A stretch of 37,786 bases of DNA from positions 1 to 37,786 of the forward strand of contig JAGKSW010000081.1 of NCBI GenBank assembly GCA_018993265.1, read 5' to 3'. Position numbers and translations under genes: made by a program. Positions 25,144-33,197 of this stretch are shown piece after piece (positions within the stretch are counted from its first letter, which is position 1; every line of letters begins with the position of its first letter). The notes beneath the pieces were generated by a model. The model saw only the letters and a program-made list of their open reading frames with translations. It ran no database searches and had not been told where the DNA came from. The stretch is from Nostoc sp. TH1S01 (GTDB lineage Bacteria; Cyanobacteriota; Cyanobacteriia; Cyanobacteriales; Nostocaceae).

Positions 25144-27615
25144 ATGTTTGAACGCTTCACAGAAAAAGCCATTAAGGTAATCATGCTGGCCCAAGAAGAG
25201 GCCCGCCGTTTAGGTCACAACTTTGTGGGAACCGAGCAGATCCTCTTGGGTCTGATCGGGGAAGGCACAGGAGTTGCGGCCAAGGTGCTGAAATCAATGG
25301 GTGTCAATCTCAAAGATGCCCGTATTGAAGTAGAAAAAATCATAGGCCGGGGTTCAGGCTTTGTGGCCGTGGAAATTCCGTTTACGCCACGGGCAAAGCG
25401 GGTTCTAGAACTATCCCTAGAAGAAGCGCGCCAATTAGGGCATAACTACATTGGCACCGAGCATCTGCTGTTGGGCCTGATCCGGGAAGGGGAAGGTGTA
25501 GCAGCCAGGGTGCTAGAAAACCTTGGGGTGGATCTATCTAAGGTAAGAACCCAAGTCATCCGAATGCTGGGAGAAACAGCAGAGGTTTCGGCGACCGGGC
25601 AATCGGGACGCACTAAGACTCCTACCTTGGATGAATTCGGCTCGAACCTAACCCAGATGGCGACGGATAATAAACTCGATCCAGTCGTAGGACGCGCGAA
25701 AGAAATTGAGCGCGTAATTCAAATCTTGGGTCGCCGGACAAAAAATAACCCAGTGCTGATTGGTGAACCAGGGGTTGGTAAGACTGCGATCGCTGAAGGT
25801 TTAGCGAGCCGCATTGCCAACAAAGATGTCCCCGACATCCTGGAAGACAAGCGCGTAGTCACGCTAGACATCGGTTTGCTGGTAGCAGGTACCAAATACC
25901 GGGGTGAGTTTGAAGAACGCCTGAAGAAAATCATGGATGAAATTCGTCAGGCGGGTAACGTGATTCTCGTAATTGACGAGGTACACACCCTAATTGGTGC
26001 AGGTGCAGCCGAAGGTGCGATCGACGCAGCAAATATCCTCAAGCCAGCTTTAGCAAGAGGTGAATTGCAGTGTATCGGTGCTACCACCCTCGACGAATAC
26101 CGCAAGCACATCGAGCGCGATGCAGCCTTAGAACGCCGCTTCCAGCCAGTAATGGTAGGTGAGCCGTCAGTTGATGAAACTATAGAAATATTGCATGGAT
26201 TGCGCGATCGCTACGAGCAACATCACAAGTTGAAAATTTCTGATGAGGCTTTGATTGCAGCAGCGAAATTGTCTGACCGTTATATCAGCGATCGCTACTT
26301 GCCAGATAAAGCCATCGACTTGATTGATGAAGCAGGTTCGCGTGTGCGGTTAATCAACTCCCAACTGCCCCCCGCAGCCAAAGAGTTAGATAAAGAACTG
26401 CGCCAAATCTTAAAAGAAAAAGATGATGCAGTGCGTTCCCAAGACTTTGACAGAGCCGGGGAACTGCGCGATCGGGAAATGGAAATCAAAGCCGAAATCC
26501 GGGCGATCGCTCAAAGCAAAACCAACGGTGCAAGTGGTGACGGTGTAGAACCAGTTGTTACCGAAGAAGACATTGCTCACATCGTTGCTTCCTGGACAGG
26601 TGTACCAGTCAACAAGCTCACCGAGTCTGAATCCGAAAAGCTGCTGCACATGGAAGACACTTTGCATCAGCGCCTCATCGGACAAGAAGACGCAGTGAAA
26701 GCAGTTTCACGGGCAATCCGTCGGGCGCGTGTCGGTTTGAAAAACCCCAATCGACCCATTGCCAGCTTTATCTTCTCCGGGCCGACTGGGGTAGGTAAAA
26801 CTGAGTTGGCAAAATCCTTGGCTTCTTACTTCTTCGGTTCCGAAGAAGCAATGATCCGCCTGGATATGTCGGAATATATGGAACGCCACACCGTCAGCAA
26901 ACTAATTGGTTCGCCTCCAGGTTACGTTGGTTATAACGAAGGTGGTCAATTAACCGAAGCTGTGCGCCGTCGTCCTTATACCGTGGTGCTGTTCGACGAA
27001 ATCGAAAAAGCCCACCCCGATGTCTTCAATATGCTGTTGCAAATTTTAGAAGATGGTCGGTTAACCGATGCTAAAGGTCGCACCGTTGACTTCAAGAACA
27101 CCTTGCTGATTTTGACATCCAACATCGGTTCCAAGGTAATTGAAAAAGGCGCTTCCACCATCGGCTTTGAATTTAATGAAGATGCTGGTGAATCGCAGTA
27201 TAACCGCATTAAAACTCTGGTTAACGAAGAACTCAAACAGTACTTCCGTCCAGAATTCCTCAACCGTTTGGATGAAATCATCGTCTTCCGTCAACTCAAC
27301 CGCGAAGAAGTCACCCAAATCGCCGACATCATGCTCAAAGAAGTGTTTGGTCGCCTGACAGAAAAAGGTATCACCTTAGAAGTCACCGAACGCTTCAAAG
27401 ACCGTCTCATCCAAGAAGGTTACAGCCCCAGCTACGGTGCAAGACCGTTACGTCGGGCAATTATGCGCTTGTTGGAAGATAGCCTCGCCGAAGAAATTCT
27501 GTCTGGTCGCATCAAAGATGGCGATACCGCCCTAGTTGATGTCGATGAAAATGGCAACGTGCAAGTTAGTTCTCAACAGCGCCGGGAGTTGTTACCTCAA
27601 GGAATTGAGTCGTAA
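25144..27615 (+). CDS. clpC: ClpC, Hsp100 AAA+ unfoldase
   Basis: Hexameric AAA+ chaperone of 823 aa that unfolds substrates for the ClpP protease; in cyanobacteria it is essential and acts in the stroma-equivalent cytosol. Two N-terminal Clp repeats ([40 protein letters not shown]) are followed by AAA1 (Walker [14 protein letters not shown], Walker [12 protein letters not shown]), the UVR segment ([20 protein letters not shown]) that marks ClpC rather than ClpB, and AAA2 ([26 protein letters not shown]). The reading frame is open to 25096 with a GTG, but the family starts at MFERFTEKA, so ATG 25144 is used. A strong terminator follows. Downstream is the Panacea toxin-antitoxin pair. Confidence 0.97.
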   Translation: MFERFTEKAIKVIMLAQEEARRLGHNFVGTEQILLGLIGEGTGVAAKVLKSMGVNLKDARIEVEKIIGRGSGFVAVEIPFTPRAKRVLELSLEEARQLGHNYIGTEHLLLGLIREGEGVAARVLENLGVDLSKVRTQVIRMLGETAEVSATGQSGRTKTPTLDEFGSNLTQMATDNKLDPVVGRAKEIERVIQILGRRTKNNPVLIGEPGVGKTAIAEGLASRIANKDVPDILEDKRVVTLDIGLLVAGTKYRGEFEERLKKIMDEIRQAGNVILVIDEVHTLIGAGAAEGAIDAANILKPALARGELQCIGATTLDEYRKHIERDAALERRFQPVMVGEPSVDETIEILHGLRDRYEQHHKLKISDEALIAAAKLSDRYISDRYLPDKAIDLIDEAGSRVRLINSQLPPAAKELDKELRQILKEKDDAVRSQDFDRAGELRDREMEIKAEIRAIAQSKTNGASGDGVEPVVTEEDIAHIVASWTGVPVNKLTESESEKLLHMEDTLHQRLIGQEDAVKAVSRAIRRARVGLKNPNRPIASFIFSGPTGVGKTELAKSLASYFFGSEEAMIRLDMSEYMERHTVSKLIGSPPGYVGYNEGGQLTEAVRRRPYTVVLFDEIEKAHPDVFNMLLQILEDGRLTDAKGRTVDFKNTLLILTSNIGSKVIEKGASTIGFEFNEDAGESQYNRIKTLVNEELKQYFRPEFLNRLDEIIVFRQLNREEVTQIADIMLKEVFGRLTEKGITLEVTERFKDRLIQEGYSPSYGARPLRRAIMRLLEDSLAEEILSGRIKDGDTALVDVDENGNVQVSSQQRRELLPQGIES

Positions 27616-27640
27616 TTTGAATTTTTAGTTGTTTAAATAC

Positions 27641-27674
27641 ACGGTAGGAAATTTCGGTTTTCTACCGTTTTTTT
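27641..27674 (+). terminator. Intrinsic terminator of clpC
   Basis: ACGGTAGGAAA and TTTTCTACCGT form an 11-bp stem (one wobble) with a TTTCGG loop, directly followed by a run of seven T, 25 nt after the clpC stop. This isolates clpC transcription from the Panacea operon. Confidence 0.92.
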
Positions 27675-27677
27675 ATT

Positions 27678-27694
27678 CGCGCAAAGACGCAAAG
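27678..27694. repeat. CGCGCAAAGACGCAAAG repeat, second copy
   Basis: Exact 17-nt match to 8189-8205. It is a fragment of a widespread cyanobacterial CGCAAAG-type repeat. Confidence 0.8.
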
Positions 27695-27801
27695 GGGTAC
27701 AGGAATATTAGTATAAATGTTAAGATATGTTTAGTAATGATATATTAGTTAACCTGTATAATATTGTTCTAACCTTGGTTTTCACATTCTAAACAAAGTT
27801 A

Positions 27802-27823
27802 ATATAGTACATATGTACTATAT
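27802..27823. promoter_or_regulatory. Perfect 22-bp palindrome upstream of the Panacea operon (LexA-box-like)
   Basis: All 22 bases are self-complementary, with core AGTACATATGTACT, ending 17 nt before the Panacea start codon. The core satisfies the cyanobacterial LexA-box consensus as I remember it (RGTAC-N3-D-GTWC-B). It may be a LexA site, the autoregulatory site of the toxin-antitoxin pair, or both. A ribosome binding region (AAGGG at about 27831-27835) lies between it and the ATG. Confidence 0.7.
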
Positions 27824-27840
27824 ACTTTTCAAGGGTAACT

Positions 27841-28398
27841 ATGACTATCCAGTTCCGGTTTCATCCAGAAAAAGCTGTAGAGGCAGCAGCTACATTTCTG
27901 AAGCTGCATGGTAAGTCTATGAAGTATTTAGGTTTACTAAAGATGTTGTATATAGCTGATCGTATTGCGTTAGAACGTATGGATCAGCCAATAACTGGAG
28001 ATCATTATGTATCAATGGATTATGGCCCTGTCCTTAGTGGTGTTTATGACTTAATTAAAGGTCAACCAGTTGATGATGCTTTGCCTTTGTGGTCTAAGTA
28101 TATTTCTCCTCGCAATACAAACTTTGTTGAATTACTGAAAGACCCAGGCAATGAAGAATTATGTGAAGAGGAGGAAGAGATAATTCAAGAAGTATATAAA
28201 ACCTTTGGGCATCTTGACCCATTTCATGTTGCTGAATGGACTCATGATTTACCAGAATGGCAAAATCCTCATGGCTCTGCTATTCCCATTCCGGTAGAAG
28301 AAATTCTAAAAAATGTTGGTAAAAGTGAGGAAGAGATTGAGGAAATTAGGCAAGAAGCTATTCGGGAGGCCTATTTAGATGAGGTTATAAATGTCTAG
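27841..28398 (+). CDS. Panacea-domain antitoxin (DUF4065, SocA-like)
   Basis: A 185-aa protein with the Panacea/DUF4065 signature at about residues 10-75: AVEAAATFLKLHGKSMKYLG, then LLKMLYIADRIALERMDQPI, TGDHYVSMDYGPVLSGVYDL. Panacea proteins are antitoxins that pair with many unrelated toxins; SocA of Caulobacter is a member. The C-terminal ~60 residues are acidic (EEEEEIIQEVYK; GKSEEEIEEIRQEAI), as expected for a toxin-neutralising tail. The stop overlaps the next start by 8 nt, which suggests coupled translation. The operon is preceded by a perfect palindrome. The antitoxin role is inferred from family and layout. Confidence 0.85.
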   Translation: MTIQFRFHPEKAVEAAATFLKLHGKSMKYLGLLKMLYIADRIALERMDQPITGDHYVSMDYGPVLSGVYDLIKGQPVDDALPLWSKYISPRNTNFVELLKDPGNEELCEEEEEIIQEVYKTFGHLDPFHVAEWTHDLPEWQNPHGSAIPIPVEEILKNVGKSEEEIEEIRQEAIREAYLDEVINV

Positions 28399-28780
28399 CA
28401 TCACCATTAATTTGGGGGATGCTTTTTTAATAGATACACCTCCCAATGGACAGCATTTATATATTGCAATCGCACAAACTTCTGACAATAATTATTTATT
28501 CGTCAATATTACCACTCGTAAACCTAATTCAGAAACAGCTTGTATTCTCTTACCTGGTGCAGATGTACCCAATTTTATTGTTCATGAGTCTATCGTAGCT
28601 TACCAATATGCTCGTGAAATGGATGCTACTACACTTGCAGGTTTAATTACTTCTGGTAGTCCGATTCCCAAAGGGACTTGTTCACTCTCAGCTTTATCAA
28701 AAATTCAGCAGGGTGGGTTAATTTCCAAGCGGTTAAAAAATAAATATAAAACTGTACTAAAAAACTATCTTTTTAAATAA
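28391..28780 (+). CDS. Putative toxin partner of the Panacea antitoxin, family not recognised
   Basis: A 129-aa basic protein overlapping the Panacea gene by 8 nt in another frame. The first half is beta-rich: INLGDAFLIDTPPNGQHLYI, AIAQTSDNNYLFVNITT, then CILLPGADVPNFIVHESIVA. That order (Gly-Asp start, paired strands, conserved-looking HES, tyrosine) loosely recalls the SH3-like barrel of PemK/MazF RNases, but I cannot show homology. The C-terminus is Lys-rich (SKRLKNKYKTVLKNYLFK), which would suit nucleic-acid contact. By position it is the toxin. No membrane segment. Function is inferred only. Confidence 0.65.
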   Translation: MSSITINLGDAFLIDTPPNGQHLYIAIAQTSDNNYLFVNITTRKPNSETACILLPGADVPNFIVHESIVAYQYAREMDATTLAGLITSGSPIPKGTCSLSALSKIQQGGLISKRLKNKYKTVLKNYLFK

Positions 28781-28980
28781 AAAATTAGGCTAGATAAAGC
28801 TCCGTTTTAAACAATAAAAATTAAGCAATATTTGGTTGCACTTTGTTCCAAAAGATAAAGGTTGGTTAAACACCGCTTCACATATAACCTTTGATGTACA
28901 CTTCGCTGTTAGTAAGGTTAGTGAGTCCAATCAAATACTTGATATCATCAATTGTAAAAAGCTATTTAAACTCCTCAACC

Positions 28981-29076
28981 ATGACTGAATTACTACAGCT
29001 TGCGATCGCAGAAATTGAAAAATTACCAGCAGAAGAACAAAATGCGATCGCAACCCATCTTCTCAGTCCAGTGTAA
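28981..29076 (+). pseudogene. Truncated antitoxin-like fragment
   Basis: ATG at 28981 encodes 31 aa, MTELLQLAIAEIEKLPAEEQ then NAIATHLLSPV. The LPAEEQNAIA segment is the common N-terminal helix of small cyanobacterial antitoxin-like proteins of about 70-80 aa; here it stops right after ATHLL, where the family usually continues with an acidic stretch. An open frame extends upstream to 28891 but is unlike the family. Probably a decayed relic, with no toxin partner beside it. Confidence 0.5.
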
Positions 29077-29183
29077 CAATGTTATTGACTGATGAATTAT
29101 TCTAACTGGAGCGATCGCCTTTATAAAAATTAATATTGCCCACTCAGCTTTACTACCTAAGATAGATGCAGTTTAAAACTAGG

Positions 29184-29217
29184 AATTATTGACAATAATT
29201 ATTACTTCTTATACTAT
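29184..29217 (+). promoter_or_regulatory. Candidate promoter with overlapping 8-1-8 (Fur-like) palindrome
   Basis: AATTATTG A CAATAATT (29184-29200) is a perfect palindrome with one central base; its 7-1-7 core has the geometry of Fur-family boxes. It overlaps a consensus -35 TTGACA (29189-29194). TACTAT (29212-29217) lies 17 nt on, or TATACT (29210-29215) at 15 nt. The multicopper oxidase start is about 60 nt further. Repression by a Fur-family regulator under iron-replete conditions is a reasonable inference. Confidence 0.5.
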
Positions 29218-29278
29218 CTAAAATAGTAGTTGCAAAAGATTTGCAATTTTTTTTGTGCCATTTTTTGATTTTAAGGTG

Positions 29279-30292
29279 ATGCCCAACAACTTCGTTCTGG
29301 GTAAAGAGCAACTATTCAGCCGTCGTCAACTGCTGAAACTGGGAATATGTGGTGCAGGGGTTGCTGGTACTGCTGCACTTTGGCATACTCTGAATGCACA
29401 AAGCAAGTCAATAGTTAAAGTTCCGCCGTTGGAAATAGCAGCAACAAACCAAGCTGTAAATCCTATGCAGATGCTACGAAATTTCGACTATGGCGTAGTT
29501 AAGCAAGAAAACGGACGGACTGTTAGAGAATTTCAGTTAACTGCGGGGACTTCTGTCATTCAGCTTAATAGTGCTGTTTCCTATAACGTTTGGGATTTAA
29601 ATGGTCGTATACCAGGGCCGACGTTACGGGCGAAGCAAGGCGAACGAGTGCGGATACTATTTCTCAATAAAGCGGGACATTCTCACTCTCTACATTTTCA
29701 TGGTGTTCATCCCGCAGAGATGGATGGTATTCGTCCAGTCAGTAATGGTAGTGCGGCAATTTATGAATTTGACGCAGAACCTTATGGGGTTCATTTATAC
29801 CACTGCCATATTGCACCAGTTACTCGTCACATTGCCAAAGGTTTGTATGGGATGTTTATTATTGATCCTCCCACACCACGCCCCCCGGCTGATGAAATGG
29901 TGTTAGTCATGGCTGGGTATGATGTCAATGACGACAGCCATAACGAATATTACGCCTTTAACGGATTACCACATCACTTCATGGATAATCCCATCCCGAT
30001 TTATCAAAATCAATTGATTCGTTTGTATGTTCTTAACATCATTGAATATGATCCGGCGGTGACTTTTCACTTACACGCCAACTTCTTTGATGTGTACCGC
30101 ACTGGAATGACCATGACTCCCAGCGAGAAGACTGATGTGATTACGATGGGTGTTGCAGAAAGGCATATTCTAGAATTTGCCTTCCGCCATCCAGGTAAGT
30201 ATATGTTCCATCCTCATCAAGATGCGATCGCAGAAAATGGCTGTATGGGTCAATTTGAAGTAATTACTGATAACTCTTCGCAAAATTCTTGA
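29279..30292 (+). CDS. Tat-exported two-domain multicopper oxidase
   Basis: A 337-aa copper oxidase, probably periplasmic, that oxidises a substrate (by context Fe2+) with O2. A twin-arginine signal lies at residues 14-40 (SRRQLLKLGICGAGVAGTAA). Two cupredoxin domains follow. Four HxH motifs needed for the trinuclear cluster are present: H139/H141 (SLHFHG), H175/H177 (YHCHIAP), H264/H266 (TFHLHANF) and H311/H313 (FHPHQDA). C176 and H184 fit the type 1 copper site. The size is that of two-domain laccase/nitrite-reductase-like enzymes, not three-domain CueO. The frame opens earlier with GTG (29255), but ATG 29279 has AAGG just upstream and places the Tat motif normally. It heads the iron cluster; a laccase role is an alternative. 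Confidence 0.88.
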   Translation: MPNNFVLGKEQLFSRRQLLKLGICGAGVAGTAALWHTLNAQSKSIVKVPPLEIAATNQAVNPMQMLRNFDYGVVKQENGRTVREFQLTAGTSVIQLNSAVSYNVWDLNGRIPGPTLRAKQGERVRILFLNKAGHSHSLHFHGVHPAEMDGIRPVSNGSAAIYEFDAEPYGVHLYHCHIAPVTRHIAKGLYGMFIIDPPTPRPPADEMVLVMAGYDVNDDSHNEYYAFNGLPHHFMDNPIPIYQNQLIRLYVLNIIEYDPAVTFHLHANFFDVYRTGMTMTPSEKTDVITMGVAERHILEFAFRHPGKYMFHPHQDAIAENGCMGQFEVITDNSSQNS

Positions 30293-30495
30293 AAAAATTC
30301 TTAGCTGGATTCAGCTAGTAAATCTGCGTCAAATGAACCATAAACAGTAATGTTAATAGCTTTACATCTCAAATATATTGAAAAAAACATTAAAATACAT
30401 TCAAAAATTTAATCATTAGTTGCAAAACTATCGCATTACCTGCAAAATGAGCATAGCCAAATCTACGACACTGAGTCATACAAGCTGTTAAAAAC

Positions 30496-31536
30496 ATGAA
30501 AAAATTTAAGTATTTTTGTTTAACTATTGCTACTGCTGCGATTGTCAGCTTAAGTGCCTGTAACAACACTCCAACCGCAGAAAATCCCTCTGCACCAGCA
30601 GCTACTTCACCATCAACAGCCCAAGTAACAGAGGCTACAACTCACAGCGGTCATGGTGGCAAAGCAAAAATTAATATTAATACGGCAATATTGTCAGAAT
30701 TAGATAAATTTGAAGCAAAATTAGGTGTACCAGCTTTATCAAACAAAATTCAGGCTAGTCGTCCTTATGCTAGTCCAGAAGATTTAGTAACTAAAAAAGT
30801 AATTACGCAAGAACAGTTTGACCAAATTAAAGACCAAGTAACTGTTCAGGAAGTTGTCTTAACAGGTGAAGCCAAAGATGTTGATTACATGACCAAGTTA
30901 GGCTTAATGAAAGGACACCTGTTAGTAGCCCAAGAATTATTAGACAAAAACCTGCCAAAACAAGCCGAACCTCATATTGGACACCCAGTTGAGGAAATCT
31001 ATGTGGATGTAGAAGATCAGTTGAATGAACGCAAAGTTAAAGAATTCAAATCAACTTTGGTGAGTTTGCAAGATTTGGTGAAATCAAATCCCAAGAATGC
31101 CAAAGTTAAAACAGATTTTACTACTTCTGTACAATCCGTAGATGGCGCGATCGCGGTTTTACCAGAAGCGCAACGCACAAAGCCAGGATTTGTGCTTCAG
31201 GTAATTAATGGCTTGTTAGATGCAGCTAACTCTGAATATGGAGCAGCGATCGCAGATGGTAAAATAGCCGCAGCCATTGAATATCAAGACTCTCGTGGCT
31301 TTGTGATTTATGCCGATGACTTATACAAAGGTATTTCTAGCCAAGTAGCACAAGACAGCCCCGATGCAAACAAAGCAATAGAAGCTAGTTTCAGTGACTT
31401 GGTAAAAGTCTGGCCTAGCGCCGTTCCTCCCGCTAAACCAGTGAAGACACCTGTGGAAGTGACTCAGTTAATCAAGACAATTGAGCAAAATTCTCAAACA
31501 GTCATTGATAAATCAAATACACAGGCACAACGATAG
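30496..31536 (+). CDS. Lipoprotein with helix-hairpin-helix domain, iron-cluster associated
   Basis: A 346-aa predicted lipoprotein: signal peptide with lipobox LSAC (C22), then a Pro/Ala/Thr-rich linker with HSGHGGK. Residues about 57-115 form a ComEA-like HhH module (KININTAILSELDKFEAKLG; ASRPYASPEDLVTKKVITQE). The remaining helical part contains GLMKGHLLVAQELLDKNLPK followed by QAEPHIGHPVEEIY, with His and Glu that could bind metal. This recalls the helical M75/EfeO-type periplasmic proteins of ferrous uptake systems, but I cannot confirm that. It lies 203 bp after the multicopper oxidase and before a ferritin-like gene and FTR1. A role in handing iron to the permease is inferred from context. 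Confidence 0.72.
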   Translation: MKKFKYFCLTIATAAIVSLSACNNTPTAENPSAPAATSPSTAQVTEATTHSGHGGKAKININTAILSELDKFEAKLGVPALSNKIQASRPYASPEDLVTKKVITQEQFDQIKDQVTVQEVVLTGEAKDVDYMTKLGLMKGHLLVAQELLDKNLPKQAEPHIGHPVEEIYVDVEDQLNERKVKEFKSTLVSLQDLVKSNPKNAKVKTDFTTSVQSVDGAIAVLPEAQRTKPGFVLQVINGLLDAANSEYGAAIADGKIAAAIEYQDSRGFVIYADDLYKGISSQVAQDSPDANKAIEASFSDLVKVWPSAVPPAKPVKTPVEVTQLIKTIEQNSQTVIDKSNTQAQR

Positions 31537-31687
31537 ACTCTAAACTAACAACAAATAAAGAGTTAAACGTTTAAAATAAGTGAGCCATGAGCAAATAATT
31601 AGATATGAAACGTAAAAGTGTTCTGTACTTCATTTCTAATTAATGACTCATCAGGCTCCATTTGTATATTGCTGAACTTAACAACTG

Positions 31688-32122
31688 ATGCAAGAACTTG
31701 ACCAAGCCAAGACTATAGAACTCCTCAACACCATTATGGAATTTGAGTTAGCAGGAGTAGTACGCTACACACATTATTCCTTGATGGTGACTGGCCCGAA
31801 TCGTCTTCCCATTGTAGCTTTCTTTAAAGCTCAAGCAAGTGAATCTTTACTTCATGCTCAACAAGTCGGGGAAATTCTCACAGGTTTAGATGGCCATCCA
31901 ACCTTGAGAATTGCGCCGATGGAAGAAACTTATAAGCATTCCGTCAAAGATATTTTGGCAGAAAGCTTATCTCATGAAAGGAAAGCACTGGAATTGTACA
32001 AAAATCTTTTAGATACTGTGAGCAATGCCAGTGTCTATTTAGAAGAATTTGCCCGTGGCATGATTGGACAAGAAGAACTACACAATCTCGAATTGAAAAA
32101 AATGCTGCGAGATTTTAGCTAA
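31688..32122 (+). CDS. Ferritin-like diiron protein (bacterioferritin-like)
   Basis: A 144-aa four-helix-bundle protein of the ferritin-like superfamily. Candidate metal ligands sit at the expected places: E20 in MEFELAGVVRY, E52 and H56 in SESLLHAQQVGE, E97 in SHERKALELY, and E129/H132 in GQEELHNLEL. The first Glu-His pair is ExxxH, not the usual ExxH of bacterioferritin, and no heme Met is obvious, so it may be a divergent subfamily. Likely roles are iron storage, oxidation or buffering close to the permease. It is 78 bp from FTR1, with a TAGTCAT hairpin between; its stop codon abuts that repeat. Confidence 0.82.
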   Translation: MQELDQAKTIELLNTIMEFELAGVVRYTHYSLMVTGPNRLPIVAFFKAQASESLLHAQQVGEILTGLDGHPTLRIAPMEETYKHSVKDILAESLSHERKALELYKNLLDTVSNASVYLEEFARGMIGQEELHNLELKKMLRDFS

Positions 32123-32200
32123 TAGTCATTAGTCATTGGTCATCAGTCATTTGTGATGACTAGTGACTAATGACTAATGACAAAGGACAAAGGACAAAAA
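32123..32200. repeat. TAGTCAT heptamer inverted repeat and GGACAAA tandem before FTR1
   Basis: A left arm of AGTCATT-type heptamers (32124-32150) pairs with ATGACTA-type heptamers (32156-32181) over about 26 positions with a few mismatches and a 5-nt loop. Then ACAAAGGACAAAGGACAAAA runs to the FTR1 start and contains the only plausible Shine-Dalgarno (AAAGGA). Confidence 0.8.
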
Positions 32201-33148
32201 ATGAATTTTAGTACTGCCTTACCTACTTTTGTAATTACACTCCGAGAAGGAGTAGAAGCCGCCTTAGTTGTGGGGATAGTGTTGGCTTTATTAAAAAAAG
32301 CCAAACAATCTCGATTGAATTCTTGGGTGTATGCTGGTGTCGCTGTTGGTATTGTTGTCAGCGCCTTGATAGGTGTGCTGTTTAGCGTTGTCATTAAAGC
32401 ATTAGGTCAAATTAATCCACAATACACATCTGTGGTTGAACCGGGGCTAGAAGGTGTGTTTAGTGTGCTGGCGATCGCAATGCTCAGTTGGATGCTAATC
32501 TGGATGACGAAACAAGCCAGATTTATGAAAGCCCAAGTAGAAGGCGCTGTCACAGAAGCACTCACACAAAATGGCAATGCTGGTTGGGGCGTTTTTAGTT
32601 TAATTTTAATCGCCGTAGTCCGCGAAGGTTTTGAAACCGTGCTGTTTATTGCGGCTAACTTTCAGCAAGGTTTGATTCCCACAATTGGCGCGCTTGGTGG
32701 TTTATTAGTAGCAGCCACAATTGGCGTATTGTTATTTAAATTAGGTATTAAAATCAACATCCGCCAATTTTTCCAAGTCATGGGCGTTTTATTGGTGTTG
32801 ATTGTTGCAGGCTTAGTCGTTTCTGCATTAAAACATTTTGACGATGCTTTTGCTAACTTAGCCCTCAGCAGCCGCGCTTCCGAAAGCCTGTGTTTTTACT
32901 ATGAACACTTTACTAAAGTCCACTCTTGCATTTTAGGGCCGATAGTGTGGAATACTTCTAGTATTTTGCCAGATGATCAATTCCCTGGCATTATCCTTAA
33001 ATCTTTATTTGGTTATAGAGAACATCTATATATTGTGCAAGCAGTAGGATATGTTTTATTCTTGCTAACTGTCGGTGGGTTATATTTCCGCAGTTTAGGC
33101 AGCGAAGTTACAAAACCTAATAAAAGTGTTTCTCTTTTCCAAAAGTAA
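32201..33148 (+). CDS. FTR1-family iron permease
   Basis: A 315-aa inner-membrane permease with about seven helices, homologous to yeast Ftr1p and bacterial EfeU. The two REXXE iron-binding motifs are intact: REGVE (15-19) in helix 1 and REGFE (141-145) in helix 4. In yeast Ftr1 works only with the copper ferroxidase Fet3, which matches the multicopper oxidase at the head of this cluster. A conserved-looking Cys segment (ESLCFYYEHFTKVHSCILGP, about 240) is in a late loop. The frame opens at 32177 inside a repeat, but ATG 32201 (MNFSTALPTFVITLREG) is the family start. The FTR1 stop is followed by a perfect hairpin terminator/repeat. Confidence 0.93.
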   Translation: MNFSTALPTFVITLREGVEAALVVGIVLALLKKAKQSRLNSWVYAGVAVGIVVSALIGVLFSVVIKALGQINPQYTSVVEPGLEGVFSVLAIAMLSWMLIWMTKQARFMKAQVEGAVTEALTQNGNAGWGVFSLILIAVVREGFETVLFIAANFQQGLIPTIGALGGLLVAATIGVLLFKLGIKINIRQFFQVMGVLLVLIVAGLVVSALKHFDDAFANLALSSRASESLCFYYEHFTKVHSCILGPIVWNTSSILPDDQFPGIILKSLFGYREHLYIVQAVGYVLFLLTVGGLYFRSLGSEVTKPNKSVSLFQK

Positions 33149-33167
33149 ACTGATAAGTAAATCTATT

Positions 33168-33197
33168 GTAGGGTGGGCATAGTTATGCCCACCCTAC
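33168..33197. terminator. Perfect 13-bp hairpin between convergent genes
   Basis: GTAGGGTGGGCAT, loop AGTT, ATGCCCACCCTAC: a perfect 13-bp stem 19 nt after the FTR1 stop. It is a well-known dispersed repeat type in cyanobacteria and may terminate both convergent genes. The SUKH stop codon (CTA on the plus strand, 33194-33196) lies inside the right arm. Confidence 0.7.
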
